Source: HRBIN23 sp046294495
GTDB taxonomy: Bacteria > Chloroflexota > Dehalococcoidia > Lucifugimonadales > HRBIN23
Reading direction: 5' to 3'
NCBI GenBank assembly: GCA_046294495.1
Contig: JBKBKV010000019.1
Span: 1-33,930 of the forward strand
DNA: 33,930 nucleotides
Under the pieces are notes generated by a model. The model did not search any database and was not told where the DNA came from. It was given only the letters and a program-made list of their open reading frames with translations. This document shows positions 17,542-25,215 of this stretch, one piece after another (position 1 is the stretch's first letter; every line of letters starts with the position of its first letter). The position numbers and the translations under genes are program-made.

Positions 17542-18435
17542 ATGGCCGGTAGCCGCCCGACGCCCACCTACTACCACCGCCCTGTGCTGGTGCATGAGGT
17601 AGTGGGGTGGCTTCTGGTGCGCCCTGGGGGCGTGTATATTGACTGCACCCTGGGGGAGGGTGGCCATTCCCAGGCCATCCTGGAGGCCAGTGCTCCCGAT
17701 GGACGCCTATTGGGGCTGGAGGTAGACCCCGACAGCCTTGGGGTGGCCCGCCAGCGCCTGGCACCATTTGGGGAGCGGGCGGTGCTGGTGAGGGCTAGTT
17801 TCGCTCGCCTGGGCGAGGTAGCCCCTCAGCACGGCTGGCAGGAGGTGGACGGCATCCTCTTTGACCTGGGGCTGTCCAGCCGATTGCTGGAGGGGTCGGG
17901 ACGGGGTTTCTCTTTTCAGCGGGAGGAGCCTCTAGATATGCGGTTTGACCCCGAGGGGCCTCTCACGGCGGCCACTATCCTGAACACCTGGCCCGAGAAG
18001 CACCTGGAGCGCATCTTCGCCCAGTATGGCGACGAGCCTCGCTCCCGGGCCATAGCCCGGGCGGTGGTGCGGGCACGCCCCATCACCTCCACCCTCCACT
18101 TGGTGGAGGTAGTGGTGGGCGTTGTGGGAAGGAGGGGCTACCGGCACCCGGCCACACGGGTCTTCCAGGCCCTGCGTATCGCGGTGAACAGGGAACTGGA
18201 GGCCCTGGAGGCCGGCCTTACTCAGGCGGTCCCTCTCCTGAAGAGGGGGGGAAGGCTGGCGGTCATCGCTTACCACTCGGGGGAAGACCGGGTGGTAAAG
18301 CAGGTGCTCCGCCGGGAGGGGCGCCAAGAAACGCTCCGTGTGCTGACAAAGAAGCCTCTAACCCCCTCACAGGAGGAGATACGCACCAATCGTAGGGCAC
18401 GAAGCGCCCGCCTGCGTATCGCCGAACGCTTGTAG
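17542..18435 (+). CDS. rsmH: 16S rRNA (cytosine1402-N4)-methyltransferase
   Basis: RsmH (MraW) methylates N4 of C1402 in 16S rRNA. The 297-aa protein has YHRPVLVHEVV at the start, SAM motif DCTLGEGGHS near residue 34, and DGILFDLGLSSRLLE. It continues with GFSFQREEPLDMRFDP, FQALRIAVNRELEALE and the C-terminal TNRRARSARLRIAERL. The usual SFHSLEDR motif reads AYHSGEDR. The ribosome site is poor, and a TACAGT -10-like box at 17516-17521 lies only about 20 nt upstream of the ATG, so a very short leader is possible. It heads a reduced division cluster rsmH-ftsA-ftsZ; the mraZ, ftsL, ftsI and mur genes usually present are absent. Confidence 0.95.
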   Translation: MAGSRPTPTYYHRPVLVHEVVGWLLVRPGGVYIDCTLGEGGHSQAILEASAPDGRLLGLEVDPDSLGVARQRLAPFGERAVLVRASFARLGEVAPQHGWQEVDGILFDLGLSSRLLEGSGRGFSFQREEPLDMRFDPEGPLTAATILNTWPEKHLERIFAQYGDEPRSRAIARAVVRARPITSTLHLVEVVVGVVGRRGYRHPATRVFQALRIAVNRELEALEAGLTQAVPLLKRGGRLAVIAYHSGEDRVVKQVLRREGRQETLRVLTKKPLTPSQEEIRTNRRARSARLRIAERL

Positions 18436-18497
18436 GCGGTGGCCGGCGCGGCGTTGTAGCGCATTGGGGAGGGTAGGATGCCCTCTCGTAGATGGTC

Positions 18498-18645
18498 AGG
18501 GGCCAGGGGCTGTAGCCTGGTGGAACGGCCGCAACCAGCAGGCTGTGGTGGCTCTCTTCTCCCCTCGGCTACAGCCTCTGGTGTCCCTGATAGAGGAAAA
18601 GGGTGAAGACGCCTGGCCCAGGCCAGGCCTTGGGCGCTCCGCCCA
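18498..18645 (+). other. Hairpin-rich leader between rsmH and ftsA
   Basis: Three inverted repeats follow each other in the 230-bp gap. The first is a long imperfect stem, 18498-18517 with 18567-18586, whose core AGGGGCTGTAGCC / GGCTACAGCCTCT has 12 of 13 positions paired across a 49-nt loop. The second is a perfect 8-bp stem GCCTGGCC-CA-GGCCAGGC at 18611-18628. The third is TGGGCG-CTC-CGCCCA at 18631-18645. The last ends 20 nt before the ftsA ATG. There is no T-run after any stem. It could be an attenuator, a protein-binding leader or a small RNA; no known family is recognised. Confidence 0.5.
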
Positions 18646-18665
18646 CGCAAGGGAAAGGAGCATAG

Positions 18666-19916
18666 ATGCAAGCCGAAAACTGCTATGCCGCTCTAGATAT
18701 TGGCACGAGCACCATCTGCGCCCTTGTTGGCAGGCTGCACCACAACGGTGTCCTAGAGATCGTAGGCAGTGCTGTTGTCCCCTCCCGTGGCGTCCAGAAA
18801 GGGGTCATTGTCCACATCGCCGATGCGGAGATGGCGGTGCGGGATGCCCTGGAAGAGGCCTCCCGTAGCGCTGGCGTGGATATCGGGTGGGTAACAGCCA
18901 CAGTGGGTGGGAGCCACATAGAGGCTACGACCCGCTGGGGCACCGTTCACTCCACCCACTACGCCCTTCCCATAAGCCAGGAGACCCTAGAGCGTGCCGT
19001 AGACGCGGCTTACCCTCGGGAACTCCCTCCTGACCGGGAACTCCTGCACCTGGTGCCCAAGAACTATTCCCTGGACGGTCTGGACGGTATCCGCAACCCC
19101 CTGGGGATGCACGCTATGCGGGTGGGGGTAGAGACCCTGTGCATCACGGGGGCGTCTACCCCTATCCGTGCCCTGGTGCAGGCTGTAGAGCACAGCCGTT
19201 GTAAGGTCCGCTATCTGGTGGCCAAAGGGATTGCCTCGGGTGAAGCCGTCCTGAGCCGGGACGAGCGGGAGGTAGGAGTGCTTTTGGTAGACCTGGGAGG
19301 GGGAAGCACCACCGTAGCCTACTTCCAGCACGGCAGCCTTTGGAACCTGGCGGTGCTCCCCGTGGGGGGCTGGCATTTCACTAACGACCTGGCGGTGGCT
19401 TTCAACATGCCTTGGGATGTGGCGGAAGACGCCAAACTGCGTTGGGGAAGCGTCCTCCCCGATGCGGGTGGGCCCGAAACTGTGCCGGTGGCTGTATTTG
19501 GGGGGCGGAACGCCAGTCAGATTGAGCGGCGCGAGATAACCCGCCGCCTGCGGGAACGAGCACTAGAGGTTCTGCGCCTCGTTTACTACATTGCCAAGCA
19601 AACTTTTGCCCTGCGGGCTGTTCCCCCAGCAGGGGTTGTGTTGACGGGAGGGGCGGCGGGTCTGCAAGGGCTGGACGCCCTCTTCCGAGAGGGACTGGAC
19701 ACCCCAGTGCGGGTCGCGTCGCCTCGGGGTGTAGAAGGGCTTCCCCCCGGGCTCCAGGGCCCGGCCTACGCAGCGGCAGTTGGTGCCCTGTTGTGGGGAA
19801 CCCGCCAGGCTATCTCCCATCGCCTTGTGCGCGGGGTGCAGAACGGGGATAAGGGAAAGCCTGTGGTTTCGGTCGTGAACTGGCTCCGAGAGCGAGCCAG
19901 ACGGGTTGCCCTGTGA
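18666..19916 (+). CDS. ftsA: Cell division protein FtsA
   Basis: This actin-like ATPase tethers FtsZ to the membrane. The 416-aa protein has the actin-fold phosphate-1 loop ALDIGTSTICALVG, the phosphate-2 motif VDLGGGSTTVAYF (residues 208-220) and the adenosine loop VVLTGGAAGLQG. The C-terminal VVNWLRERARRVAL is an amphipathic helix suited to membrane binding. It starts at ATG with a GGAG ribosome site and is followed 31 bp later by ftsZ. No ftsQ, ftsW or mur genes precede it, which fits a division machine without standard septal peptidoglycan synthesis encoded here. Confidence 0.95.
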   Translation: MQAENCYAALDIGTSTICALVGRLHHNGVLEIVGSAVVPSRGVQKGVIVHIADAEMAVRDALEEASRSAGVDIGWVTATVGGSHIEATTRWGTVHSTHYALPISQETLERAVDAAYPRELPPDRELLHLVPKNYSLDGLDGIRNPLGMHAMRVGVETLCITGASTPIRALVQAVEHSRCKVRYLVAKGIASGEAVLSRDEREVGVLLVDLGGGSTTVAYFQHGSLWNLAVLPVGGWHFTNDLAVAFNMPWDVAEDAKLRWGSVLPDAGGPETVPVAVFGGRNASQIERREITRRLRERALEVLRLVYYIAKQTFALRAVPPAGVVLTGGAAGLQGLDALFREGLDTPVRVASPRGVEGLPPGLQGPAYAAAVGALLWGTRQAISHRLVRGVQNGDKGKPVVSVVNWLRERARRVAL

Positions 19917-19947
19917 AAGGCAGGGCATAGATTAGGAGGAGGTCTTC

Positions 19948-21069
19948 ATGGGCATACTACAGCAGAACTTCCAAGCGGATTCTCCGGGCACCCCTTGCAT
20001 CAAGGTTGTAGGCATCGGGGGAGGCGGCTCTAACGCCGTGAGCCGTATGTTCAGAGAGCCTATACCTGGCGTGGAATACTATGTGGTAAACACCGATGTG
20101 CAAGCCCTCTCGCGTTCGGAGGTGCCTAATCGTATTGCCATCGGTGAAAAACTGACCCGAGGTATGGGTGTAGGAGGCAACCCTGACCTGGGCCGACAAG
20201 CCGCCGAGGAGAGCAGGGACGACTTGGCAGAGGCCATTAGGGGTGCAGATATGGTGTTCCTGGCGGCCGGCATGGGAGGAGGCACGGGCACGGGTGCCTT
20301 GCCCATCGTGGCCGAAGTTTGCAAGGAACTGGGCGCGCTCACTGTTGCCGTGATTACCCGCCCATTTTCCTTTGAAGGGGCCAAGCGCCGGCGCATAGCC
20401 GAGGACGGCATCCATCGCCTGAAGGACAAGGTGGATGCCCTCATTGCCATCCCCAATGATAGGCTGAGGATGGTCGTCTCGGACCAGAAACTCACGATGA
20501 ACAATGCCTTCCGAATGGCGGACGAGGTGCTTCGTCAGGGTGTTCAGGCCATCGCCGAACTGGTTACCATCCCCGGCGAAATAAACCTGGACTTCGCTGA
20601 TGTGAAAGCAGTGCTGACAGGAAACGGCCCCGCCTGGCTAGGCATCGGCCGTGCCAAAGGAGAGCGCCGCGCTGAGGAGGCGGCGCGCGCCGCCGCATCC
20701 TGCCCCTTGCTGGATTACACCATGGACGGGGCTAAGGGCATCCTCTTCAACATTACAGGGGGCGACAACCTTACTCTGGCGGAGGTGCACCAGGCGGCCG
20801 AACACATCAGCCAGAACGCCGACCCCGAAGCCGCCATCTTCTTCGGCATGGTGCAGGACTCTAAGATGGAAGACGAGGTGAAGATCACCGTTATTGCTAC
20901 AGGCTTCCCCGGGGAAGGGGTGGTATCCCAAAAGATGGACGAGTTTGAGAGCATGGTGACGGGTGGTAAACTACCAGATCTGGATCTGCCACCCTTCCTG
21001 CGAGAGCGCACGCCAGCCGCTGCCTATGCGCCTGGCCGGCAGCGCCGCCCCACCAACGGCTATCGCTAG
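19948..21069 (+). CDS. ftsZ: Cell division protein FtsZ
   Basis: This tubulin-like GTPase forms the cytokinetic ring. The 373-aa protein has VVGIGGGGSNAV (residues 20-31), the GTP signature GGGTGTG (110-116), the T7 synergy loop NLDFADVKAVL (213-223) and the C-terminal region with LDLPPFLRER. This last motif resembles the conserved peptide that binds FtsA. A short basic tail follows. The ribosome site AGGAGGAGG is very strong, suggesting higher expression than ftsA. A strong terminator lies 26 nt after the stop. Confidence 0.97.
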   Translation: MGILQQNFQADSPGTPCIKVVGIGGGGSNAVSRMFREPIPGVEYYVVNTDVQALSRSEVPNRIAIGEKLTRGMGVGGNPDLGRQAAEESRDDLAEAIRGADMVFLAAGMGGGTGTGALPIVAEVCKELGALTVAVITRPFSFEGAKRRRIAEDGIHRLKDKVDALIAIPNDRLRMVVSDQKLTMNNAFRMADEVLRQGVQAIAELVTIPGEINLDFADVKAVLTGNGPAWLGIGRAKGERRAEEAARAAASCPLLDYTMDGAKGILFNITGGDNLTLAEVHQAAEHISQNADPEAAIFFGMVQDSKMEDEVKITVIATGFPGEGVVSQKMDEFESMVTGGKLPDLDLPPFLRERTPAAAYAPGRQRRPTNGYR

Positions 21070-21094
21070 CCCCATTGCGGCGCGCCGCCTCCCA

Positions 21095-21127
21095 CCGAGG
21101 CCCCGCGATAGCGGGGCCTCGGCTTTT
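21095..21127 (+). terminator. Rho-independent terminator after ftsZ
   Basis: A perfect 12-bp stem, CCGAGGCCCCGC / GCGGGGCCTCGG, has a GATA loop and is followed by CTTTT. It closes the rsmH-ftsA-ftsZ unit. Confidence 0.9.
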
Positions 21128-21165
21128 CCCCAGGCTATCTTTCTGGTGCGCCAGCCCCCTTGTCC

Positions 21166-21194
21166 TTGACAGGTTGGGAAGGTTGGGCTATCCA
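21166..21194 (+). promoter_or_regulatory. Promoter for the zinc-ribbon protein and M20 peptidase
   Basis: A perfect TTGACA (21166-21171), a 17-nt spacer and TATCCA (21189-21194, 3/6) lie after the ftsZ terminator and about 50 nt before the zinc-ribbon ATG. Confidence 0.45.
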
Positions 21195-21246
21195 TATGAT
21201 TAGACGATCCCTGTGCCTGGGTAAAAATGGAAAGGGGGTGTATCGT

Positions 21247-21456
21247 ATGCCCATCTATGAATATCAGTGCCTGTCTTGCCAGCATATCTTTGAACTTCGC
21301 CGTTCCTACGCCGAGGCGGATGCCCCTGCCCCTTGTCCCCGGTGTGGGAAAACCCAGTCGCGCCGCCTGGTATCGGTGTTTGGAGCCAAGACCGGGTCTT
21401 ACCTGCGTCCCCCCGATAAAGACGCTTTCCGGGGCACACCTACACCCTCGGCTTAG
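21247..21456 (+). CDS. FmdB-family small zinc-ribbon protein
   Basis: This is a 69-aa protein starting MPIYEYQCLSC, the standard opening of the FmdB / CxxC-CxxC-SSSS putative regulatory family. Zinc ligands are the CLSC and CPRC pairs spaced by about 25 residues. The basic RRLVSVFGAKTGSYL segment follows, and the tail is short. The ATG at 21247 has GGGGGTG upstream; a longer in-frame start covers the promoter and is rejected. The function is unknown in general (FmdB was named for a link to amidase regulation). It lies 87 bp before an M20 peptidase and may share its transcript. Confidence 0.85.
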   Translation: MPIYEYQCLSCQHIFELRRSYAEADAPAPCPRCGKTQSRRLVSVFGAKTGSYLRPPDKDAFRGTPTPSA

Positions 21457-21543
21457 GGCGCTCTACAGGGCATCAAGGGGGAGTGGCCCTTCACGCCGTT
21501 TTTGTCTCGGCCGGGAGTGGTTATTCCCCAGCGAAGGAGTAAG

Positions 21544-22893
21544 ATGGACGAACGCATACGGGAGTATGTGCAGGCACACAGGGAGCAGGCCCTGCATGAC
21601 CTGGAGCGCCTCTGCAATCAGCCCAGCGTGAGCGCCCAACACCTGGGCCTGGAAGAGTGTGCGCACCTAGTGAAGGCCTTGCTGGAAGAGGCGGGCTTCA
21701 GCGTTCGCCTCTTCCCCACGCCAGGAGCGCCAGTTGTCTATGCGGAGCAAGGGGGTCGTTCTCCCAGGGCCGTTCTTATATACGACCACTATGATGTTCA
21801 ACCCCCCGAGCCTCTGGAGTTGTGGGAGACCCCTCCCTTTACCTTTACCGTGCGGGACGGGAAAGCCTTCGGGCGAGGGGTTTCAGACGATAAGGGTTGT
21901 TTCGCGGCGCGGGTGAATGCCGTTAAAGCGTGGCGGGCGGTCTACGGCGCCCTGCCCTGCACCGTTCGCTGGGTGCTGGAAGGAGAGGAGGAGATAGGAA
22001 GCCCCCATCTCGGGCAGTGGGTGGCCCAGCACGCCGACCTCCTCCAGGCCGAGGGGTGTATCTGGGAGGGGGGAGGGGTCAACTGGGCGGGTGCGCCCAC
22101 CGTAACCCTCGGGCTGAAAGGCATCGCCTATGTGGAACTGGTGGCTCGGGGGGCCAACAGGGATGTGCACTCCTCTTATGGGGCAGTTGTGCCTAACCCG
22201 GCTTGGCGTCTGGCGTGGGCCTTGTCCACTATTAAGGGACGCGGGGAACGGGTGCGCATCCGCGGGTTCTACGACCGGGTGCGCCGTCCCACGCGCCAGG
22301 AGCGAGAAGCCCTTCGTCTCCTTCCTGAGGAGGACCAGCGCCTGGCGGAGAGCCTGGGGGTGAAGCGGTTTGTGAAGGGGGTAAGGGGATACGCCTTCCG
22401 CCGCCGTCTTTACTTTGAGCCTTCGTGCTCCATCTGTGGCATCGTGGGTGGCTATACAGGGCCAGGCACCAAGACCATTGTGCCGGCCGAGGCGCGGGCC
22501 AAGGTGGACTTCCGCCTGGTGCCTGACCAGCGTCCTGCTGAGGTGGTAGCACTGCTACAAGAGCACCTGCGTGCCCACGGGTTTGGGGATATTGAGGTTA
22601 TTGAGCATCCAGGGGGCAGCGCCCCCGCCCGCACGCCTCTAGATAGCCCCTGGGTGCGCCTGGTGGCCGATGCAGCCCGGGAGGCTTACAGCCGTCCGGC
22701 GGTGTTGGTGCCAAGCATGCCTGGCAGTGGGCCTATGTGCTACTTTGTGGAGCAGGGGCTTCCTGTGGTGATGGCCGCTGGGGCTGGTTACCCTGAGAAC
22801 CGTATCCACGCCCCCAACGAGAACATCCGCTTGGAGGACTACGAGAAGGCCATCCTCCATATGTCCGCCATTCTGGATGCCCTAGGGCGCTAA
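21544..22893 (+). CDS. M20 family metallopeptidase (dipeptidase-like)
   Basis: This 449-aa di-zinc hydrolase is of the M20 (ArgE/DapE/CPG2, CNDP-like) type, probably a cytoplasmic dipeptidase. Metal and catalytic residues are visible: YDHYDVQPP (His82, catalytic Asp84), GRGVSDDKG (bridging Asp115), EGEEEIGS (catalytic Glu148 and metal Glu149) and NRIHAPNEN (His about 422). The dimerisation-domain segment NRDVHSSYGAVVPNP is present, including the His that completes the neighbouring subunit's site. The ATG at 21544 has GAAGGAG upstream. The true substrate is not determined by sequence. The stop overlaps that of the convergent mscS-like gene by 4 bp. Confidence 0.92.
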   Translation: MDERIREYVQAHREQALHDLERLCNQPSVSAQHLGLEECAHLVKALLEEAGFSVRLFPTPGAPVVYAEQGGRSPRAVLIYDHYDVQPPEPLELWETPPFTFTVRDGKAFGRGVSDDKGCFAARVNAVKAWRAVYGALPCTVRWVLEGEEEIGSPHLGQWVAQHADLLQAEGCIWEGGGVNWAGAPTVTLGLKGIAYVELVARGANRDVHSSYGAVVPNPAWRLAWALSTIKGRGERVRIRGFYDRVRRPTRQEREALRLLPEEDQRLAESLGVKRFVKGVRGYAFRRRLYFEPSCSICGIVGGYTGPGTKTIVPAEARAKVDFRLVPDQRPAEVVALLQEHLRAHGFGDIEVIEHPGGSAPARTPLDSPWVRLVADAAREAYSRPAVLVPSMPGSGPMCYFVEQGLPVVMAAGAGYPENRIHAPNENIRLEDYEKAILHMSAILDALGR

Positions 22894-23477
22894 AGGGATA
22901 TTTGTGGCGCCTCCTCACGCCTGGCCCCTTTGAGGCGCCGTTCCCAGAAGGCCTGGAGGACCATCGCCCGTTCATCGGCCAGGTGAGGCGTCTCCACCTC
23001 AAAGACCCCATGCACCACGAACCAATCCTCTTTTTGATAGAGGCCCACACTCACTACCTGGTGCCCCTTCTCCAGGATGGCCTGGCGCATGTCCTCAACG
23101 ACCCCGGTGACATTGGAGCACGGTATTTTGACCTGGGCGATGACCTCGTCCACGATGGTGTTGCCGTAGACCACGATGGGGTTGTTGATGAGGAAGGTGT
23201 TGGGCAACTTGATAATGCGCCCGGTGCGGATGCTGGGCAAATGCTCCCCATCCCCTACTTCCCAGAGGGCGGTGCGCACCGGCCCAACGGAGAGGATGTC
23301 CCCCTTGATCACCTGGGTGGGTGTAACGATTTTTACTCGCCGCCCTGGGGTAAGGTGGCCGGTGCGGCGCACCACCACACCCGCCGACCAGTTTTCCACC
23401 AGGCTGCGGAAGATAAAGGCCAGCCCAACTGTGCCCAGGAGCAGGTTCAAGAAAAGGATGAGGACCATCGGGTTCAT
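22890..23477 (-). CDS. Minimal MscS-like mechanosensitive channel family protein
   Basis: This 195-aa protein has a single N-terminal membrane helix (about residues 4-26), then the MscS-type beta domain. The pore-helix-like SLVENWSAGVVVRRTGHL precedes the beta domain and its LPNTFLINNPIVVYG, which corresponds to the conserved MscS PNG/N-x-x-I-x-N-y region. The C-terminal alpha/beta domain is complete. The first two membrane helices of E. coli MscS (286 aa) are absent. The ATG has GGAGG 10 nt upstream, and no earlier in-frame membrane segment is evident, so this is probably its natural form. Whether it gates ions or acts as an accessory subunit is unknown. Confidence 0.78.
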   Translation of the reverse strand: MNPMVLILFLNLLLGTVGLAFIFRSLVENWSAGVVVRRTGHLTPGRRVKIVTPTQVIKGDILSVGPVRTALWEVGDGEHLPSIRTGRIIKLPNTFLINNPIVVYGNTIVDEVIAQVKIPCSNVTGVVEDMRQAILEKGHQVVSVGLYQKEDWFVVHGVFEVETPHLADERAMVLQAFWERRLKGARREEAPQISL

Positions 23478-23524
23478 CGCCTACAGACCTCCGGCGCCCA
23501 GGTGGGCGCAATGCCATCACTCCT

Positions 23525-23553
23525 ATATTAGGCGTGGCGTGTCTGGAGCGCAA
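23525..23553 (-). promoter_or_regulatory. Possible promoter for the MscS-like gene
   Basis: On the minus strand TTGCGC (23548-23553), a 17-nt spacer and TAATAT (23525-23530) match consensus only 3/6 and 4/6. The position, about 50 nt before the ATG, is suitable. Confidence 0.25.
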
Positions 23554-23611
23554 GGGAAAAGCCTACCGCTCTGTGGGCAAACAAAGGGGGCTACCAGCCA
23601 GGATGGCAAAG

Positions 23612-23684
23612 CGTCCCAGGAGGGACTCGAACCCCCGACCCGCCGCTTAGAAGGCGGCCGCTCTATCCGCTGAGCTACTGGGAC
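23612..23684 (-). tRNA. tRNA-Arg (anticodon UCU)
   Basis: The minus strand folds as a full cloverleaf. The acceptor is GTCCCAG / CTGGGAC with discriminator G. The D stem is GCTC / GAGC, and the anticodon stem GCCGC / GCGGC holds the loop CTTCTAA, so the anticodon is TCT. The T arm is GGGGG-TTCGAGT-CCCTC. CCA is not encoded. It reads AGA, a rare codon in this high-GC sequence. Confidence 0.96.
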
Positions 23685-23695
23685 AGCCCATGCTC

Positions 23696-23725
23696 ATCCT
23701 AATGGGGGCGCAGGCCGGCCGTCAA
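23696..23725 (-). promoter_or_regulatory. Promoter of tRNA-Arg(UCU)
   Basis: TTGACG (23720-23725, 5/6), an 18-nt spacer and TAGGAT (23696-23701, 4/6) lie on the minus strand. Transcription would start about 5 nt before the mature tRNA 5' end. Confidence 0.5.
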
Positions 23726-23835
23726 CCCGTTGCACTCGTTGAATACAAGTGAGGCAGGGGGCGGCCCAAGCCTTGGGGAAGGGGGTCGCGCCTTTTCTGG
23801 CAGCCCCAGGCCCAACGGTAACTGGATAGCCTTAG

Positions 23836-23864
23836 TTGGCACACCAAATGGGGATTGTTACAAT
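23836..23864 (+). promoter_or_regulatory. Promoter of the Kef-type antiporter; decides its start codon
   Basis: TTGGCA (23836-23841, 5/6), a 17-nt spacer and TACAAT (23859-23864, 5/6) form a near-consensus promoter. Possible upstream starts of the antiporter (TTG 23836, ATG 23848) lie within these boxes. They would not be transcribed, leaving ATG 23896 about 25 nt after the predicted transcript start. Confidence 0.6.
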
Positions 23865-23895
23865 TGGTATTACTTGTGCGGAGAATAAGAGGCTG

Positions 23896-25215
23896 ATGGA
23901 GCACGACCTTACCGAACTGATAACCCGTGTGGCCCTCCAGTTGAGCGTCATCCTTATCGCCGCCAAACTGGCTGGGGAGATATGCGAGCGCTGGTTGAAA
24001 GTCCCTCCTGTATTGGGGGAGCTGCTGGCAGGGGTGCTCATCGGACCCCACTTGCTAGGGGGTATGCGTTTTGGTCCTTTTGGTCCCCTTTTCCCCGAAG
24101 CCTTGCAGGCCAATGACACTGTAGCCGTGCCCACCGAGGTCTACGCGTTCGCCCAAATCGCGGCGGTGCTCTTGCTCTTTATGGCTGGCTTGGAGACTAA
24201 CCTGGCCCAGTTCCTACGCTACGCCGGCCCTGCAAGCCTGGTGGCCCTTGGGGGTGTGGTGCTTCCCTTTCTGCTGGGGGCGGGGATTACCGTAGGGATG
24301 GGCTTTGCGCCCCAGGGCTTTGCCGACCCTCACGCCCTCTTTATGGGCGCCGTCCTCACCGCCACATCGGTAGGGATTACCGCCCGTGTCCTGGCGGACC
24401 TGCACCGTCTGAACACCCCGGAGGGGGTTACGGTGATGGCAGCCGCGGTGATAGACGATGTGCTCGGCATATTAGTGCTGACTATCGTGGTAGGGATAGC
24501 CGATAGGGGGAGCATCTCCGTCTCCCAAGTGGCCCTGGTGGGAGGGAAGGCCATTGGTTTCTGGCTGGCCCTCACGGGCATCGGCATCCTGGTCGCTATG
24601 AGGGTGGGGCGCTTCCTGGAGGGCTTCAAACTGGAGGGGGCGGCTGCCGCTCTGGCGGTGGCTCTGGGATTGCTGGGGGCATTCCTGGCGGAGTCGGTGG
24701 GGCTGGCCATGATCATTGGGGCCTACTCGGTAGGGCTGGCGCTATCTCGCGCTCCGTTGGCCCATCGCATTACCCCCACCCTTATGGGGGCGTATCACCT
24801 GCTGGTGCCTGTCTTCTTCGTGGTTATGGGCACCCTGGTTGACATTCGCGCATTGGGGGGTGCTATCGGCTTTGGGCTTCTCATCACGGCGGCCGCCTTT
24901 GTGGGGAAGGTAGTCGGATGCGGCCTGCCGGCTCTGGGGTTGGGGTTTACGGAACGGGGCGCATTGCGAATTGGGGTGGGGATGCTCCCCCGTGGGGAGG
25001 TGGCCCTTATTGTGGCGGGCGTGGGCCTCACAAGGGGAGTGGTCTCTAACGAGATGTTCAGCGTGGCGGTGCTTATGACGGTGGTTACAACCCTGGTAGC
25101 CCCTATCTGGCTGGTGCCTCTTTTCCAGCGTGGGGGCTCGGGCCTGCGCAAGGCGCCCAAGGCCTTATCTGAAACGCCTGCCGCCGCTCACTCACCGGAG
25201 GATGGAGGGGAATAA
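23896..25215 (+). CDS. Kef-type monovalent cation:proton antiporter (CPA2)
   Basis: This 439-aa integral membrane protein of the CPA2 family exchanges Na+ or K+ for H+ across the cytoplasmic membrane. From ATG 23896 it starts MEHDLTELITRVALQLSVIL. About 12 hydrophobic segments follow. The family's KVPPVLGELLAGVLIGPH motif is near residue 35, and MAAAVIDDVLGILVL supplies the paired Asp in the transport site. The LPRGEVALIVAGVG segment is near the end. There is no fused TrkA-N/RCK domain; the C-terminus is a short hydrophilic tail. It is followed directly by larB, with overlapping TAATA. Ion selectivity cannot be told from the sequence. Confidence 0.9.
   Translation: MEHDLTELITRVALQLSVILIAAKLAGEICERWLKVPPVLGELLAGVLIGPHLLGGMRFGPFGPLFPEALQANDTVAVPTEVYAFAQIAAVLLLFMAGLETNLAQFLRYAGPASLVALGGVVLPFLLGAGITVGMGFAPQGFADPHALFMGAVLTATSVGITARVLADLHRLNTPEGVTVMAAAVIDDVLGILVLTIVVGIADRGSISVSQVALVGGKAIGFWLALTGIGILVAMRVGRFLEGFKLEGAAAALAVALGLLGAFLAESVGLAMIIGAYSVGLALSRAPLAHRITPTLMGAYHLLVPVFFVVMGTLVDIRALGGAIGFGLLITAAAFVGKVVGCGLPALGLGFTERGALRIGVGMLPRGEVALIVAGVGLTRGVVSNEMFSVAVLMTVVTTLVAPIWLVPLFQRGGSGLRKAPKALSETPAAAHSPEDGGE

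Noticed and set aside
18517..18590. GGTGGAAC followed later by GTCCCT in the ftsA leader resembles pieces of a T-box.
   Set aside because: The full T-box consensus is not matched, there is no terminator T-run, and ftsA is not an amino-acid-related gene.
18464..18665. A possible small membrane protein (FtsL-like) in the rsmH-ftsA gap.
   Set aside because: The open frame there runs out of frame into ftsA, has no hydrophobic helix, and overlaps the hairpin repeats.
23836..23895. TTG or ATG starts extending the Kef-type antiporter by 16-20 codons.
   Set aside because: They fall inside a near-consensus promoter, the extra residues are not family-like, and ATG 23896 is suitably placed after it.
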